Positions 11,083 through 21,095 of a DNA stretch of 64,000 nucleotides are shown here, piece by piece. Each line of letters opens with the position of its first letter. Position 1 is the first letter of the stretch. A program made the position numbers and the translations under genes. The notes beneath the pieces are model-generated. The model did not search any database, had not been told where the DNA came from, and was given only the letters and a program-made list of their open reading frames with translations. The stretch is from Neoceratodus forsteri (taxonomy: Eukaryota > Chordata > Ceratodontiformes > Ceratodontidae), in NCBI GenBank assembly GCA_016271365.2, contig CM028132.1, positions 587,147,001 through 587,211,000 of the forward strand, read 5' to 3'.

Positions 11083-11213
11083 TTAGCCAGTGGGGCTAAT
11101 GAAAGGGCTAGTTAGCCCAAAAAGCTTAATCTATATATAGAAAGCCACAGTTGAAGTGGTAGCCAAACTAGCCAAGTGGGCTAGTGGATTAGGGCCAGTT
11201 AGCCCAAAAGGTG
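11083..11213. repeat. Degenerate ~86-bp tandem duplication
   Basis: GTTAGCCAGTGGGGCTAAT...GGGCTAGTTAGCCCAAAAAG (from 11083) recurs about 86 bp later as ACTAGCCAAGTGGGCTAGTG...CCAGTTAGCCCAAAAGG. Both copies contain small GGGCTA/TAGCCC inverted words. The region to 11540 keeps similar GCTAG/TAGCC words and shows no gene. Confidence 0.5.
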
Positions 11214-11739
11214 GTTCTGTTCTTTTATTCAGTTAATTCAGTTCCAGGTGGACCAGCTAGGGGAAGCAAGTCCTAGAATGTAAGGGAGAGTGCCCCAGAG
11301 TGGAGAAGGGTGGCCAGTAGCCAAATAGCCACCAGTAGTCAAGCCACAGCTAGTCTCTGAGAGTGCAAATGTTTGCTAATTAAAAGTGATATAAGGTGCC
11401 TGCTTCAGCCAGCAGCAATGGAAGGGGAGTGGGCCAGATGGTTAGCCATCCCAGCAGCGTAATAGCCACAACCTGAGTCAAGGGCTAGTAACCTGAATAA
11501 CTGCCCTGTAGCCCCCCAGGTCAAAAAGGGACAGTTAGCAAGGGACTTAGCATGCTAGCTGGCCAGATAACCCTCAGCCAATAGGATAATCCTCCTATTA
11601 GGCTCCTTTGAACCCAAATGCTTGTGGGAGGGAGGACGTACCCCAGAGTCCCGTGTAGCTAGGTATAACCAGCGGCACAGAGTCATAACCATGCACGATA
11701 CAATGCTGCGTGGCAAAATTGTGCTGCCAATACAGTGCA
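11214..11739. other. No gene seen; AGCC/GGCT-rich sequence
   Basis: Repeated words such as TAGCCA and GGCTAG continue from the preceding duplication, then unique sequence follows. Every frame is broken within short distances and no known domain is visible. Confidence 0.4.
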
Positions 11740-11875
11740 ATTCTTGCCAAGTGGCATATCTCATTTTTCTGTGGGGGGCTCTTCCCCCACACCCCCTATT
11801 AAGGGGGACTACGCTCCCGAAACCCCCCAATAAAGATTCTCAACTCCAGGGGTGTTCAACTCGGGGCGCTTAAAG
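11740..11875. repeat. Dispersed repeat, copy 1 (shared with 24690-24805)
   Basis: GTGGGGGGCTCTTCCCCCAC (a hairpin), a C-rich block and GATTCTCAACTCCAGGGG...CAACTCGGGGCGC parallel 24712-24800 in order: GGGGGGCTGTGTCCCC, C-rich block, GATTCTCAACTCCAAG, GAGTCGGGGGGTGC. Two copies of an unrecognised non-coding element. Confidence 0.5.
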
Positions 11876-11892
11876 CACAAAAAAAATGAAAG

Positions 11893-12000
11893 TTTCTGGG
11901 ACTGGGAATCAAACCCAGTCCTAGACGCAGCACCTGGGTTCCTGCTGCAGTGGTTCAGTTCTGTGAGCCACAGCAGCTGCTTGATGGAACCTACTCCCAG
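11893..12000 (-). mobile_element. tRNA-derived SINE or tRNA pseudogene
   Basis: On the minus strand the sequence GACTGGGTTTGATTCCCAGTC forms a perfect T-arm with the 7-nt loop TTTGATT, containing the B box GGTTTGATTCC. About 45 nt upstream, TGGCTCACAGAACTG sits at the A-box position and GCAGC...GCTGC gives an anticodon-like stem with an oversized loop. The sequence runs on into AGAAACTTTCATTTTTTT, a possible pol III stop. The poor anticodon loop and acceptor argue against a working tRNA. Confidence 0.6.
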
Positions 12001-12104
12001 CAGAGGTCTCATCCTCTGTCTGGGAAAAGCACTAATGTTGCAATACCATGTACAGCAGTAAACATGGTACTGCACCATTAGTCTTTCACTCTACACTATT
12101 TGGG

Positions 12105-12150
12105 TTTGGTATAATGTCGTACGCTATTAAGTGTACGACAGACATTATGA
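12105..12150. repeat. Short hairpin
   Basis: ATAATGTCGTAC is mirrored by GTACGACAGACATTAT with a 10-nt loop around 12128. It could be a tiny MITE remnant or a chance hairpin. Confidence 0.4.
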
Positions 12151-12327
12151 CCCGGTAGGTATCCAGCATTGGACAGGTTTTCCCCTTAGTTCCTGTTATA
12201 GAAAACATTTCTGCGGAACATTTTAAAAGTGAAATGCTGAACTGTATGTGAATTGTGAAAAAGGCAAAACTCTTTATTAACAATCAGGCTGCATTTAAAG
12301 GGACACCACCTGAACGTAACAGTGTAG

Positions 12328-12490
12328 CTGCCCTTCTTGCTCAAGTTTGCCTTGGTTATTCCAAAAGATTGTTGGATTAACCCAGAATTTGTGCTGCATG
12401 TTCTAAATTGCCCTTTCTGCTTGAATTTGCCTCATTTTTTCCAAAGACTGTTGAATTAACCCAGAACTTGCCCTGCTTGTTAAGAACTGC
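12328..12490. repeat. ~80-bp tandem duplication
   Basis: GCCCTTCTTGCTCAAGTTTG ... TTGGATTAACCCAGAATTTG ... AATTGCCC is followed directly by GCCCTTTCTGCTTGAATTTG ... TTGAATTAACCCAGAACTTG ... AACTGCCC. The copies are near identical in layout. Neither is coding. Sequence on both sides (12151-12846) shows no gene. Confidence 0.65.
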
Positions 12491-12846
12491 CCTGCATGCC
12501 ATTGAACTGCCTGCTTGTTCACGAATTTCTTTGCTTAATGCCTATCTCTTCATCTGATTATTGCTCAACTAAAGACTCACTAACAGTGACCAACCAGAGA
12601 CTGTGACAGTCATCCTCTTTTGGACAAGTTGAGGCCAGTCACCAGTACAGGAATAGTGTTGATACTGTAGCTCCCTGTCACTTGCCTCTTCTGCTAGACC
12701 TTCAGGCCACCCCTCCCTAACAGTGTACTAGGTAGCGTAGGGACCGCATCAGTTCACAGGTAGGGATCTGTCACCCAGTGGGTTGGGGTTTCTGTTGCAG
12801 GTGTTCAGTCTTCCAGAGGTTCTCCAGTGAAAGTGTTTCAGTTTGT

Positions 12847-13098
12847 CAGTTCTACCAGTTTCCTGGGTTAGTGGTGATGGCCCGGAGGTGTTCTTCTGCT
12901 ACAGATCTTCAGTCTGTCAGTTCTTCATGCCAGTTCTTCCAGTGTTCTGGGTCAGTGGTGACAGACCGGAAGTGTTCTTGTTCTACAATTCTCCAGTCAG
13001 TCCAGATTTCAATTTCAAGCCTTTTCCCAGCATTAGTGAAGACAGCCCAGAAGTCATCAGTTTTCAGCACTTCTTTGGAATACAATTATGTTTTGTTC
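12847..13098. repeat. 84-bp tandem repeat, three diverged units
   Basis: Units start at 12847, 12931 and about 13015. Anchors are CAGTTCTACCAG / CAGTTCTTCCAG and GTGATGGCCCGGAGGTGTTC / GTGACAGACCGGAAGTGTTC / GAAGACAGCCCAGAAGTCAT. Because 84 is a multiple of 3, a reading frame stays open through the array (about 158 codons from 12778). The repeat explains that better than a gene does. Confidence 0.65.
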
Positions 13099-13436
13099 TT
13101 ATCACTGGGTCTGTCGATACCCAGGCCAGTGGCCAAATGTTTATGTCACCTGCACTACAAACCAACCAATGGAAGCAAGTGCACAGAGGTTTCCTTGTTG
13201 TGCATCCCTCTGCTATTCATGGTGCACAACGCACCTGAATGTACTCTGAGGTAGAAATTATATATATGTCATGCATTAGAGTCTAAGAGTCCTGTGACTA
13301 GATCCATTCGGCAACCATAGAAGTGTTAGTGTTTATAGATACAGTAGAAGGTCTTTAGAGTTTTAGGGTTTTTGCAAATAGAACCATTAGTAGCAATAGT
13401 AGTATTAGTACCTAGAGTATAAGGTCTTTTAGAGTT

Positions 13437-13660
13437 CTAGTAGAGACTGTAAATGAAATTGAATGTTGTTGCACCCTTTTCTCCTGTTCCAATTTCTGTG
13501 ATCAGTTGCTCAATAAACTGGTCTTTCATGAGCTGTGCCTCCTCCCTCTCCATTTTGGTGAAAGTAACATCATGTAGCCAAATAGGAGAAGAACTGCCTT
13601 GCCACCTAGCTGATTCCACACATCTCACATCAATTATTTCTTGGCTCACTTCACCAAGAC
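13437..13660 (-). other. Unidentified open segment on the minus strand
   Basis: About 70 codons stay open on the minus strand up to the CR1 junction near 13661, with a non-repetitive composition (EVSQEIIDVRCVESARW, then KMEREEAQLMKDQFIEQL) and a stop at the left end. It is not CR1 RT and matches nothing else here. It may be a fragment of another element's ORF or an exon. No initiation codon or clear splice sites can be fixed. Confidence 0.3.
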
Positions 13661-14613
13661 TAATCCTCTTTAATGTCTTTGTAAGTAACATAACGGAGGA
13701 CTGGAAGGGAAGGTCTGCCTCTTTGAAGATGACACATAGATTTGCAACAGAGTGGACATTCAAGGGGGGGGAGGATGGGTAGAGATCTGAAAAAACTGGA
13801 GTGGTCAAGGGAATGGAAGCTGGTTTTTAATGTGAAAAAGTATAAAATAATGCTCTTGGGCAAAATGGGTGGAGTGATACTGACAATGACCAAGCAGGAA
13901 AAAGACCTGGGAGTAATCATAACGGATGACCTAAAGGTGGCCAGACAGTGTGACAAGGCAGTTGGGAGGGCTAGTGAGATGCTGGAGTGCACATTAAAAA
14001 GTATCACTAGCAGAAAGAGGGCGGTGGTGTTGCTCCAATATAGATTGCTTGTAAGACCCCACCTTGAGTACTGTGTCTAGTTGTGGAGACCACATCTCAG
14101 TAAGGACATAGACAGAGTGGAGGCGGTCAGAAGGACTACCAAAATGGTGCAGGTTCTGCATGAAAAACCCTATAGCGGAGAGACTAAAGAACCTGAATAC
14201 TGTATGTACAACTTAGAAGAGAGCGGAGGTATGACAGAAACCTTTAAATACCTTATGGGGGTTAATAAGGTACAGGAGGGGAGCGTTTTTCAGAAAAAAA
14301 GTACTCTAGAACAAAGGGACATGCTGTGAAGCTGGAGGGGTGTAGATTCAAGGAAGATGTGAGGAACTAGTTCTTCACGGAAAGAGTGGTGGATTCCTGG
14401 AAAAGCCTACCAGCAGGGGTAGTGGGGGAAGAAACAGTGGCGGAGTTCAAAAATGCCTGGGATAGTCACAATGGAATCATAGAGGTAAGGGGAGTGGGAG
14501 AGAAAGCACCGTAGATCACGTGGAGTCTGCAGCAAAAATGAATGTAGAAAAAGTGGGCAGACTGAGTGGGCCAAGTGGCCCTTATCTGCCACAAGATTCT
14601 GTGTTTCTGTGGT
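13661..14613 (+). pseudogene. CR1 ORF2 C-terminal part and 3' end
   Basis: It starts inside the RT palm at FNVFVSN (~13670). Motif C has decayed (LFEDDT-like, ~13715). It then runs through DLGVIITDDLKVARQ (~13905), LLVRPHLEYC (~14050), RPHLSKDIDRVEAV, FKYLMGVNKVQEG (~14245) and the 3' UTR with GGGCAGACTGAGTGGGCC, ending in GATTCTGTGTTTCTGTGG at 14613. It is 5'-truncated with several frameshifts. It abuts a minus-strand CR1 fragment at 14614. Confidence 0.85.
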
Positions 14614-16038
14614 TGGTCTGACAAGAACACCCTGCCATACACCTGTGCTGCTTACTATCCTGGACCCATTTCTTTCCATATAGTCCACTAGGTCCTCCCT
14701 GACTAGTACCTTCATCAGTTTACCCACAGTGGAGATCAGACTGATGGGCCTGTAGTTAACCAGTTGCTCTTTATCCTGTCCTTTGTTGAGTGAAACTTCA
14801 ACCACTATCCTCAAATCTGCTGGAACCACCCCTGACTGTAGTGAACTATAGAATGGCCTTGCCTAGGGTCCCAGCAGTTCCAATGCTATTTTCCTGATCA
14901 CTCTCAGGTGCATCCCATCTGGCTCTGGAGTGTTATCCATTTTCAGGGCTTCATGACCTTTTCTGACTCTATCTCCTGTAATTGCCACCTTCCCCATTTT
15001 GGGATTCCCCTTGCAGCAGCCTTTATGCCACTTTCCAGCAAAGGGTCACTATCTTCCATTGTAAATACGGAGCAGAAGTAGTCATTAGATATGGCTGTCT
15101 TCTGCTCATCCTCCTCAATTATGCTACTCCCTCCATCTGCTTTACATTTCCTTTTTTCCCTACTGTATCTGAAAAACTGTTATCCCTTCCTTGACCCCTC
15201 CAAAATACATAGCTCATTGTCTGCTTTTGCATCCCTGACTGCCTTTTTGCCTCCCTCATCTTTCCTTGGTACAAACTCCATTCCTATTCCTGTTTTTCTT
15301 AGAATCTGACAAACGCCCTTTTTGGGCCCTTACTGCCTCCCTGACTTTCTTAGAGAACCAGAATGGTATCTTGTGCCTCTAGTGCCTATTACTGCTGGTA
15401 ACTATTCTCAAGCACTTAGTTGCCTTGATAATGGCTCCTTTAATTCTTCCCCACCTCTTCTCCACCACCCCCTGATTTTGTCCACACCAACTGAATTATC
15501 CTGCAGTAAACACCTTACTAGGTCAAAGTCTGCTTGCCTGAAATCCAGAACCTCAGCTTTGATGAGGGTATACTGGTACCCAGTGCCAGTTCAAACCATA
15601 CGGTGTTTTGGTCACTGGACCCCAGCGATTCCCCAACCCTCACTGCACCTACCATTCCTGAGCTGGTGAGCATTACGTGAAGAATTGCAGCCCGCCCTGT
15701 GGGTTCCCTAATGAGCTCCACTAGTAGGCAGTCCTGCAACATATCCAGCAGGGCCTGAATGCTGGTGGTCAGCTGGTGGAATGTCCCAATCTATGTCTGG
15801 CAGGCTGAGATCTTCCACCACCTCTACCTCCCCCTTTGCTGCCCCTTCGCTATTTCTGCCCCTAGCCCTTATCTCTGTCATCCCCCTGTCCTGGTGGTCT
15901 GTGGACCGCCCCATGCAAAAATCCTTACCTGATGCTGATATGAGCTGTATCCACAGTGATTCTGTCTTCCCATTCTGTCCCCTGACAGACCCATCCCCTG
16001 ACACCTCTGTGCCTTCTTTGACATAGATGGCTACCCCT
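14614..16038 (-). pseudogene. CR1 ORF2 endonuclease and N-terminal RT fragment
   Basis: Read from 16038 downwards: GVAIYVKEGTEVSG and ESLWIQL (endonuclease strands), DLSLPDIDWD (decayed GDFN block), a decayed SDH block near 15600 (GSSDQNTVWFE), the linker, then RT entry KGQDKEQLVNYRPISLISTVGKLMK (in blocks, ~14720-14800), ending at 14614. Both ends are truncated. The match resembles the subfamily of 57080-58500 more than that of 7336-9552. Many stops. Confidence 0.8.
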
Positions 16039-16460
16039 ATAAACATAAAAACATAGAATCTGTGGGCAGACAAGAGTTGCTTGACCCACCTATTCTGCCC
16101 ATTTTTCCCTGCCTATACTGTCACCGCAGAGTCCTACCTGATCTCCAGCAATCTCCCCCCTGCTCTCCAGCTAAGATTCTCACGTGCCTATCTCATACAT
16201 TCTTGAAACCCACCATAGTTTTCGCCCCCACTTCCTCTGCTGGAAGACTGTTCCAGGCATCCACCACTTTTTCAGTGAAGATGTTCTTCCTAACATCCTT
16301 CCTAACTTTTCCCCTTCCAACATTACTGCATGTCCCCTTGTTCTCATACACCTCCTCTGAAAAATGCTCTCTTCCTGTGCCTTGTTCAATCCCGTAAGTT
16401 ATTTAAAAGTCTTTATCATGTCCCCGCCCTCCCTCCTCTCTTCTAGGGTGTCCATATTGA
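16039..16460 (-). mobile_element. CR1 3' end, 5'-truncated
   Basis: The plus strand begins CATAAAAACATAGAATCTG, the complement of the CR1 terminal TTCTATGTTTTTATG. GTGGATGCCTGGAACAGTCT-type C-terminal coding (VVDAWNSLP family) lies at about 16240-16270, and sequence matching ETFKYL coding at about 16400-16420. It may be nested at the 5' edge of the CR1 at 14614-16038. It ends near 16460. Confidence 0.8.
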
Positions 16461-17489
16461 GGTCACTCAGAATAAGAACTAGGATGCCCACTGCAAATCT
16501 TGCAATCCAACAAGATACATCTGGAGAAACTCTTATAGCAAGCAAATGTCCATAATGAAAAGACTTCTGAAGGTTCTTCCCTTATTCTTGTTTAATATTC
16601 TCTTATTTTTATCTTCCACCATAAAATACGACGTTTCATGAATATACCACTTCCTCAAGTTGGTGGTTTTCAAATAACAAAAAACAAAAATAGCAAAGTG
16701 TAAAAAATTAGTAATGATAATTGTTTTGATACATGCATAACAAAACCTGCTCCCAACTAAACATAATGCTGTTTTCCTCACAGCAATAAAACAATTGAGT
16801 CAAAATAATTTAAACCAGTATTTTTATCTGTTTGTATGGACTTAATTCTTATGAAAAAAAATCATGAACATTTTGTCTGGTTCACTACCACTGTATTCTT
16901 AATTATATACAAGTTATAAAAATCACCTCTAAAAACCGTGCCACTTAAAAATTTTCTAGTACCTCCACCAAGCCTTATGAGACAGTCTTATCTAACAAAC
17001 TCCAAATTTAACAGTGTATATCATTTTGTTGTACCTCTATAACAAGCGGTTTAGTATATCTCGCTTAAAATATTAATCCTCCATTTTAAGCAATGTAACA
17101 TGACTCACATACAGTGTAAAGAAAAATATGCCTCTAGAGCTTTCAGTCTCTTAATGCCCTGTTGCAAACCATGCTCACACCTAATAGTGTAAACCATTTT
17201 ATAATATAATAAATAATACCTTGTTTTTTGGCTCATATGAACTTCCTGGATAAATATTCTGGCTCCTATCTGCAAAGCGACATTTATTGAGTTGCTTTGG
17301 TGAATTCTTTTCTTCAGTTTTATTCACTTTTATATTGCAAATTAACTGACCCAATTTTATGTTTTATAACATTTACCTTGAACTTATTCCCAGCTTCCAT
17401 GGCTTCCTGGTAATTCCAAATGCTTATTTACCTTTGCACTCTGTGCTGTAAAAACATAAAATGAACATCTGAATCAATGTGTCCTTAAT
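16461..17489. other. AT-rich unique sequence, no gene seen
   Basis: About 1 kb of AT-rich DNA with short broken frames and no repeat that I can match elsewhere in the window. Confidence 0.5.
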
Positions 17490-19040
17490 GTTACTGTATT
17501 GCACAGATGGCATCCTCCAGTTCCTTTTCCAGTTCCACCCCCTCCGATGGACGTTTGTAAATCACCCACAGTAACTCCAGCCCCTCCTTTCCCACCTGGC
17601 TTCTTTGGGTTTCTGTTGCATTGATACCCTCCCTTACATACAGCACTACTCCTCCTCCCTAACTCCCCACCCTTTCCTTTCTGAACTGAGTAATGCTTGC
17701 TATGGTCATGTGATGTCCCAGTCATGGTTGTTTGTGCACCATGACTCAGTAATGGCCATATTATCCAGGCCTGCCTCTGCCATGATGTCTTCTAGGTCTG
17801 GAATTTTATTTCCAAGACTCCTGGTATTTGCACACATGGCATTCCACACCTTACTCCCACTCTGCGTGCAACCCCCTTCCTTCCCTTTTGCTCCACCTCA
17901 CTTTCCCCTTTCCTTTTGCAACTCTTGTTCCTGTCCCCATGTCCTCTACTACGCTATTGTTTTCTTTATCCTGTTTCCTGGAGGATTCTCCTTCCCTTGG
18001 GTTCTCTATTCTCTGCTTCAGTTTGTGAGGAGGGCAGTTTATGCCTCCCTTTTCCTTCTGCCACCCTCAGCACTTAGTTTAAATACTGTATTCATCAAAG
18101 TAATATTTAAACCATCCACTGAGGACTGCGATTCCCATCCCAGACAGATGCATGCCATCTCCTCTGTATAGGCCCACAACCTTTCAGAGTGGCCCCCAGT
18201 CCTCAATGTAGCCAGACCCTTCTTCTCTACACCATTCCTTCAACTACAAGTTGAATCTCCAGGTGCAGAATACCCTGTCCTCCCCCTGTCATAGACAGAC
18301 GGCACCTCAGTGAAAGCTGCCATGCATGCTTCCTGCCTAAGGCCCCTCCCCAATTTCCTGAAATCCTCCTGCACAATCACAGGTCTATCTCTTTCTAGGC
18401 CATTAGCCCCCAGGTGGACAATGACATCCAGTTCCCCCTCCTACCCCGCCACCCTAGTGATCCTTAGGATCTGCTGCCCATCCCTCCAAGCCATGGCACC
18501 AGGTAAGCAGCTTACCTCCATCTTCCCCCCTTCCTGTTCCAAAATCTACCTCCCTAGCAATGGAGTCCCCCACCAGAAGTTGCTTCCTCCTCTGCTGGGG
18601 TCCTCTTCCTCCCACCTTGGGGCCTCCCCTATGAAGGACCCACACATCTTCCCCGCCACTACTACAAATGCCTCCTCCTGACAGTCCTGCCCAACTAGAG
18701 TGGCAAAGGAATTTTGTACTGTCACAGGCTGAGGAATGTACCCCTGATCCACCAACTGCCTCCCTCCCAGAGACCACCACAGTCCAGCTGGCCCTTCTTT
18801 TCCTGCACAACCTCTGAGGAAATTGTGGTAGACACAGTAGCCCCTAGGTGGGGGAAGAGATCCTCTGGATCCTACCCAACTCAGCCCAGAGACCAGTGAC
18901 CTCCTCCCCTCAGCCCAGAGAAGTGCATGCAGATGGGGCAGCACTTCAGTCTCCAAAAAGTCTCCTGGAAACTGCAGCTCTGCACCAGTTACACTGCACC
19001 ACTCCCATAATTGCCTTTGTAATTCACCTGCCACCTTTCC
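17490..19040 (-). pseudogene. CR1 ORF1 and start of ORF2 endonuclease
   Basis: On the minus strand from about 19035: an N-terminal ORF1 region (CVYHNFLRGCAGKEG), then the esterase start LLVGDSIAREVDFG (~18560, GDS nucleophile motif), a second block LDVIVHLGANGLERDRP-like (~18400), and the C-terminal block GLYRGDGMHLSG (~18160) with FKYYFDEYS. After the spacer the endonuclease begins near 17830 (YQESWK..NSRPRRH), reaching VVLYVREGINATETQ (~17630) and VIYKRPSEGVELEK (~17550), where it is truncated. The best-preserved ORF1 here, but frames change at least three times. Confidence 0.82.
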
Positions 19041-20405
19041 TCTTTATTTATTTTCTGCCTACATCTTCTACTTATAATTACTCCCTTCTCCTTTTCCCTT
19101 CCACCTACCTTGCCTGTACATGGTGCACCCAGGTAATGCCAGGTCCAACCCATTATTCACAGTGACCCATGTTTCTTTGATGGTTACAAGGTCTAACCCC
19201 ACATCTGTCACCATTACATGGAGCTCACTAACTGTGTAACCTAGGCTTGTGACAGGCAGGCTACATTTCAGCTTGTGCCTATATCCTTCCTCTTTTGGTA
19301 AGCTCTTCTCCCTTTGTCCTCTCTTTCCCTTCCTAATTTCCTGATTTTCCTGCGCCTAGCCATCTTTGAGAGCTCCCTCCTCAATGGCACCTTTTCTTAA
19401 CTTCTTATGACTCCCTGCCTCACTGTTTTCATCTCCTCTTTTTCTAGCCCCATTTCTGGGATAGCCTAGCTATGTTCCCCTTTTGCTCTCCATCCCCTGT
19501 GGTTCTTCTATCCTCAGTCTCACCCACTCATTGTAAATGTTCATCAATGTAGACATCAAACTTCTACCCAAGCGCACTAGTCCCCTCTTTTCTTAGGTAA
19601 AGGATGCCACTCTTGAAGAACCTGATGGCCCAGAAACCTCCCCAGTCTCCCTCAAAATGGTACACCTCCTGTTTGCGCCATCCCTTCAACCACCCATCAA
19701 ACATTTTAATCTCCTCCTTCCTCACTTTATTCTTCCCTCTACACCACTCAGGGAGGACCTTAAAAAAGCCAGGGAAGATGAGTGTGCCTTCCATCCATCC
19801 AACAGCCTTCAGAAGTTGTGCTTCACTGTCTCAGTAGACTGGTTTACTGGATCATTGGTACCCAAGTATACCAGCACCCCAAGCTCCCCTTCCCCCCCCC
19901 AACATCTTGCCTGTCCTATCCATGTCCCAGATGGCTGACACACTTTTAGGCATCTAACCAACCCTCTTCCCACCACCTTATCCACCCACTAATCATAAAG
20001 TGCCATACGACTAGGATACTCCTTGCTGTCTTCTGACTGTTCTCACAGTTGGGTGCCACCAAGTCATCTTGCTCACTCTTCTCAACTGGCTCTGATTCAC
20101 CCCTGAAAGAGTTAGGTATCTACACTTCCTCCTGGGGTGCAAAACAAGTGCTGTCAGGATTTGGTGAGCTTGTACAACCTCCTTGTGACTGCCTCTGCTA
20201 CTTCTTCCCTCTCCACCACCTTCGAGCCCCCTGGTCAGTGGACTTCTGGGGGAGTGGGGGATGCCTGTGAGTACCAGCTCAGCTGGTGTCACAGTAGAGG
20301 TAGCTCCTCCCTTGCTGCTACCAGCTGTACCAGAAGTTCCACAAATGTCCTTACATATGAGATAGTGTCCCCTCATTGAGAGTGCAGCCTTCAAGATGTT
20401 TGCCA
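19041..20405 (-). pseudogene. Second CR1 ORF1 (divergent lineage) and endonuclease start
   Basis: From 20405 downward: a low-complexity Ser/Gly ORF1 N-terminus, then a decayed esterase part with LGVLVYLGTNDPVNQ (~19870), FPGFFKVLPEWCRGKNK (~19770), a WLKGWRKQEVYHFEGDW helix (~19700) and LYLRKEG at the place of the usual DGLHLS-type block. The endonuclease start follows near 19230 (DLVTIKETWV, the ITETWV motif). It ends at the 5' edge of the CR1 at 17490-19040. Protein similarity to that CR1 is low, so it is a different CR1 group. Confidence 0.7.
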
Positions 20406-20797
20406 CACAGTCGCTGTGGCTAATTATCTTCTGCTCTACCTGTGTTCCACACTGTCTGCTGCTTTCCTTCCCAGAATACCTGTTTAACTCCTACCTATAC
20501 AGTACTGATGCCCTGGAATTAACTTTGCTGTATTCTACTGGCTTAAAACCCCTTTAGATACTCCCTAAAATACCTTACCCTAGATAGGGAGTTTGTCCAA
20601 TTACAGATTTACAGTTATAGAGAGGCATACAGTTACAGTATGTTCTTACAAATTGTAATGTTACGCTGTTTCAGAGAGGGAATCTCAAAGCTCCCTTACA
20701 CTACCTGTCCTGCCACCTACAACTTGTACTCTGGATACACGCATCACCTTTCAGAGTCCCCTGAAAAGCTGCAGACACAGCTGCAGAAGTCCTACAG
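20406..20797. other. No gene seen
   Basis: Unique sequence between the divergent CR1 and the MITE candidate. Only short open frames; no repeat recognised. Confidence 0.4.
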
Positions 20798-21086
20798 ACG
20801 TACCTCTCAACTGTCACACATTATGAGGTACGTCACTCATTTTACCTCTCAGAAGCCCTTTGTCCATCACAGGGAAGGTGATGTTCCCCATTCCCCAGTG
20901 AGACTTTAAAGCAGAAATTCATAATAATCTATTATGCTCTGTTATCAAAAAGCATTATGAACATTAGCGCACTGATAACTATAGTGTTCTGAGCTTACAG
21001 TGCCATGTTAGAAGATATGTTACATATTTTGCTCATTTCTCACACATCATGTCACACATTTTGGTGAAGAAAGGTTGAGAGGTATG
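20798..21086. mobile_element. MITE-like element with terminal inverted repeats
   Basis: TACCTCTCAAC at 20801-20811 is matched by its inverse GTTGAGAGGTA at 21074-21084. The 9-mer CCTACAGAC occurs at 20791-20799 and again at 21087-21095, a candidate 7-9-bp target duplication. The interior is AT-rich with no ORF. Size and duplication length fit hAT-, Merlin- or MULE-type non-autonomous elements; I cannot choose among them. Confidence 0.5.
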
Positions 21087-21095
21087 CCTACAGAC

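Noticed and set aside
11893..12000. Functional tRNA gene
   Set aside because: The T-arm is perfect, but the anticodon loop is oversized and no acceptor stem can be closed; SINE or pseudogene is more likely.
12778..13254. 158-codon open frame
   Set aside because: Explained by an 84-bp tandem repeat with a length divisible by three; no known domain.
17605..18171. 188-codon plus-strand frame
   Set aside because: Antisense to a minus-strand CR1 ORF1/ORF2 region; low-complexity Pro/Ser/Phe/Leu composition.
18546..19034. 162-codon minus-strand frame as a possible host gene
   Set aside because: It continues into the GDS block of a CR1 ORF1 and is followed by the CR1 endonuclease, so it is transposon coding sequence.
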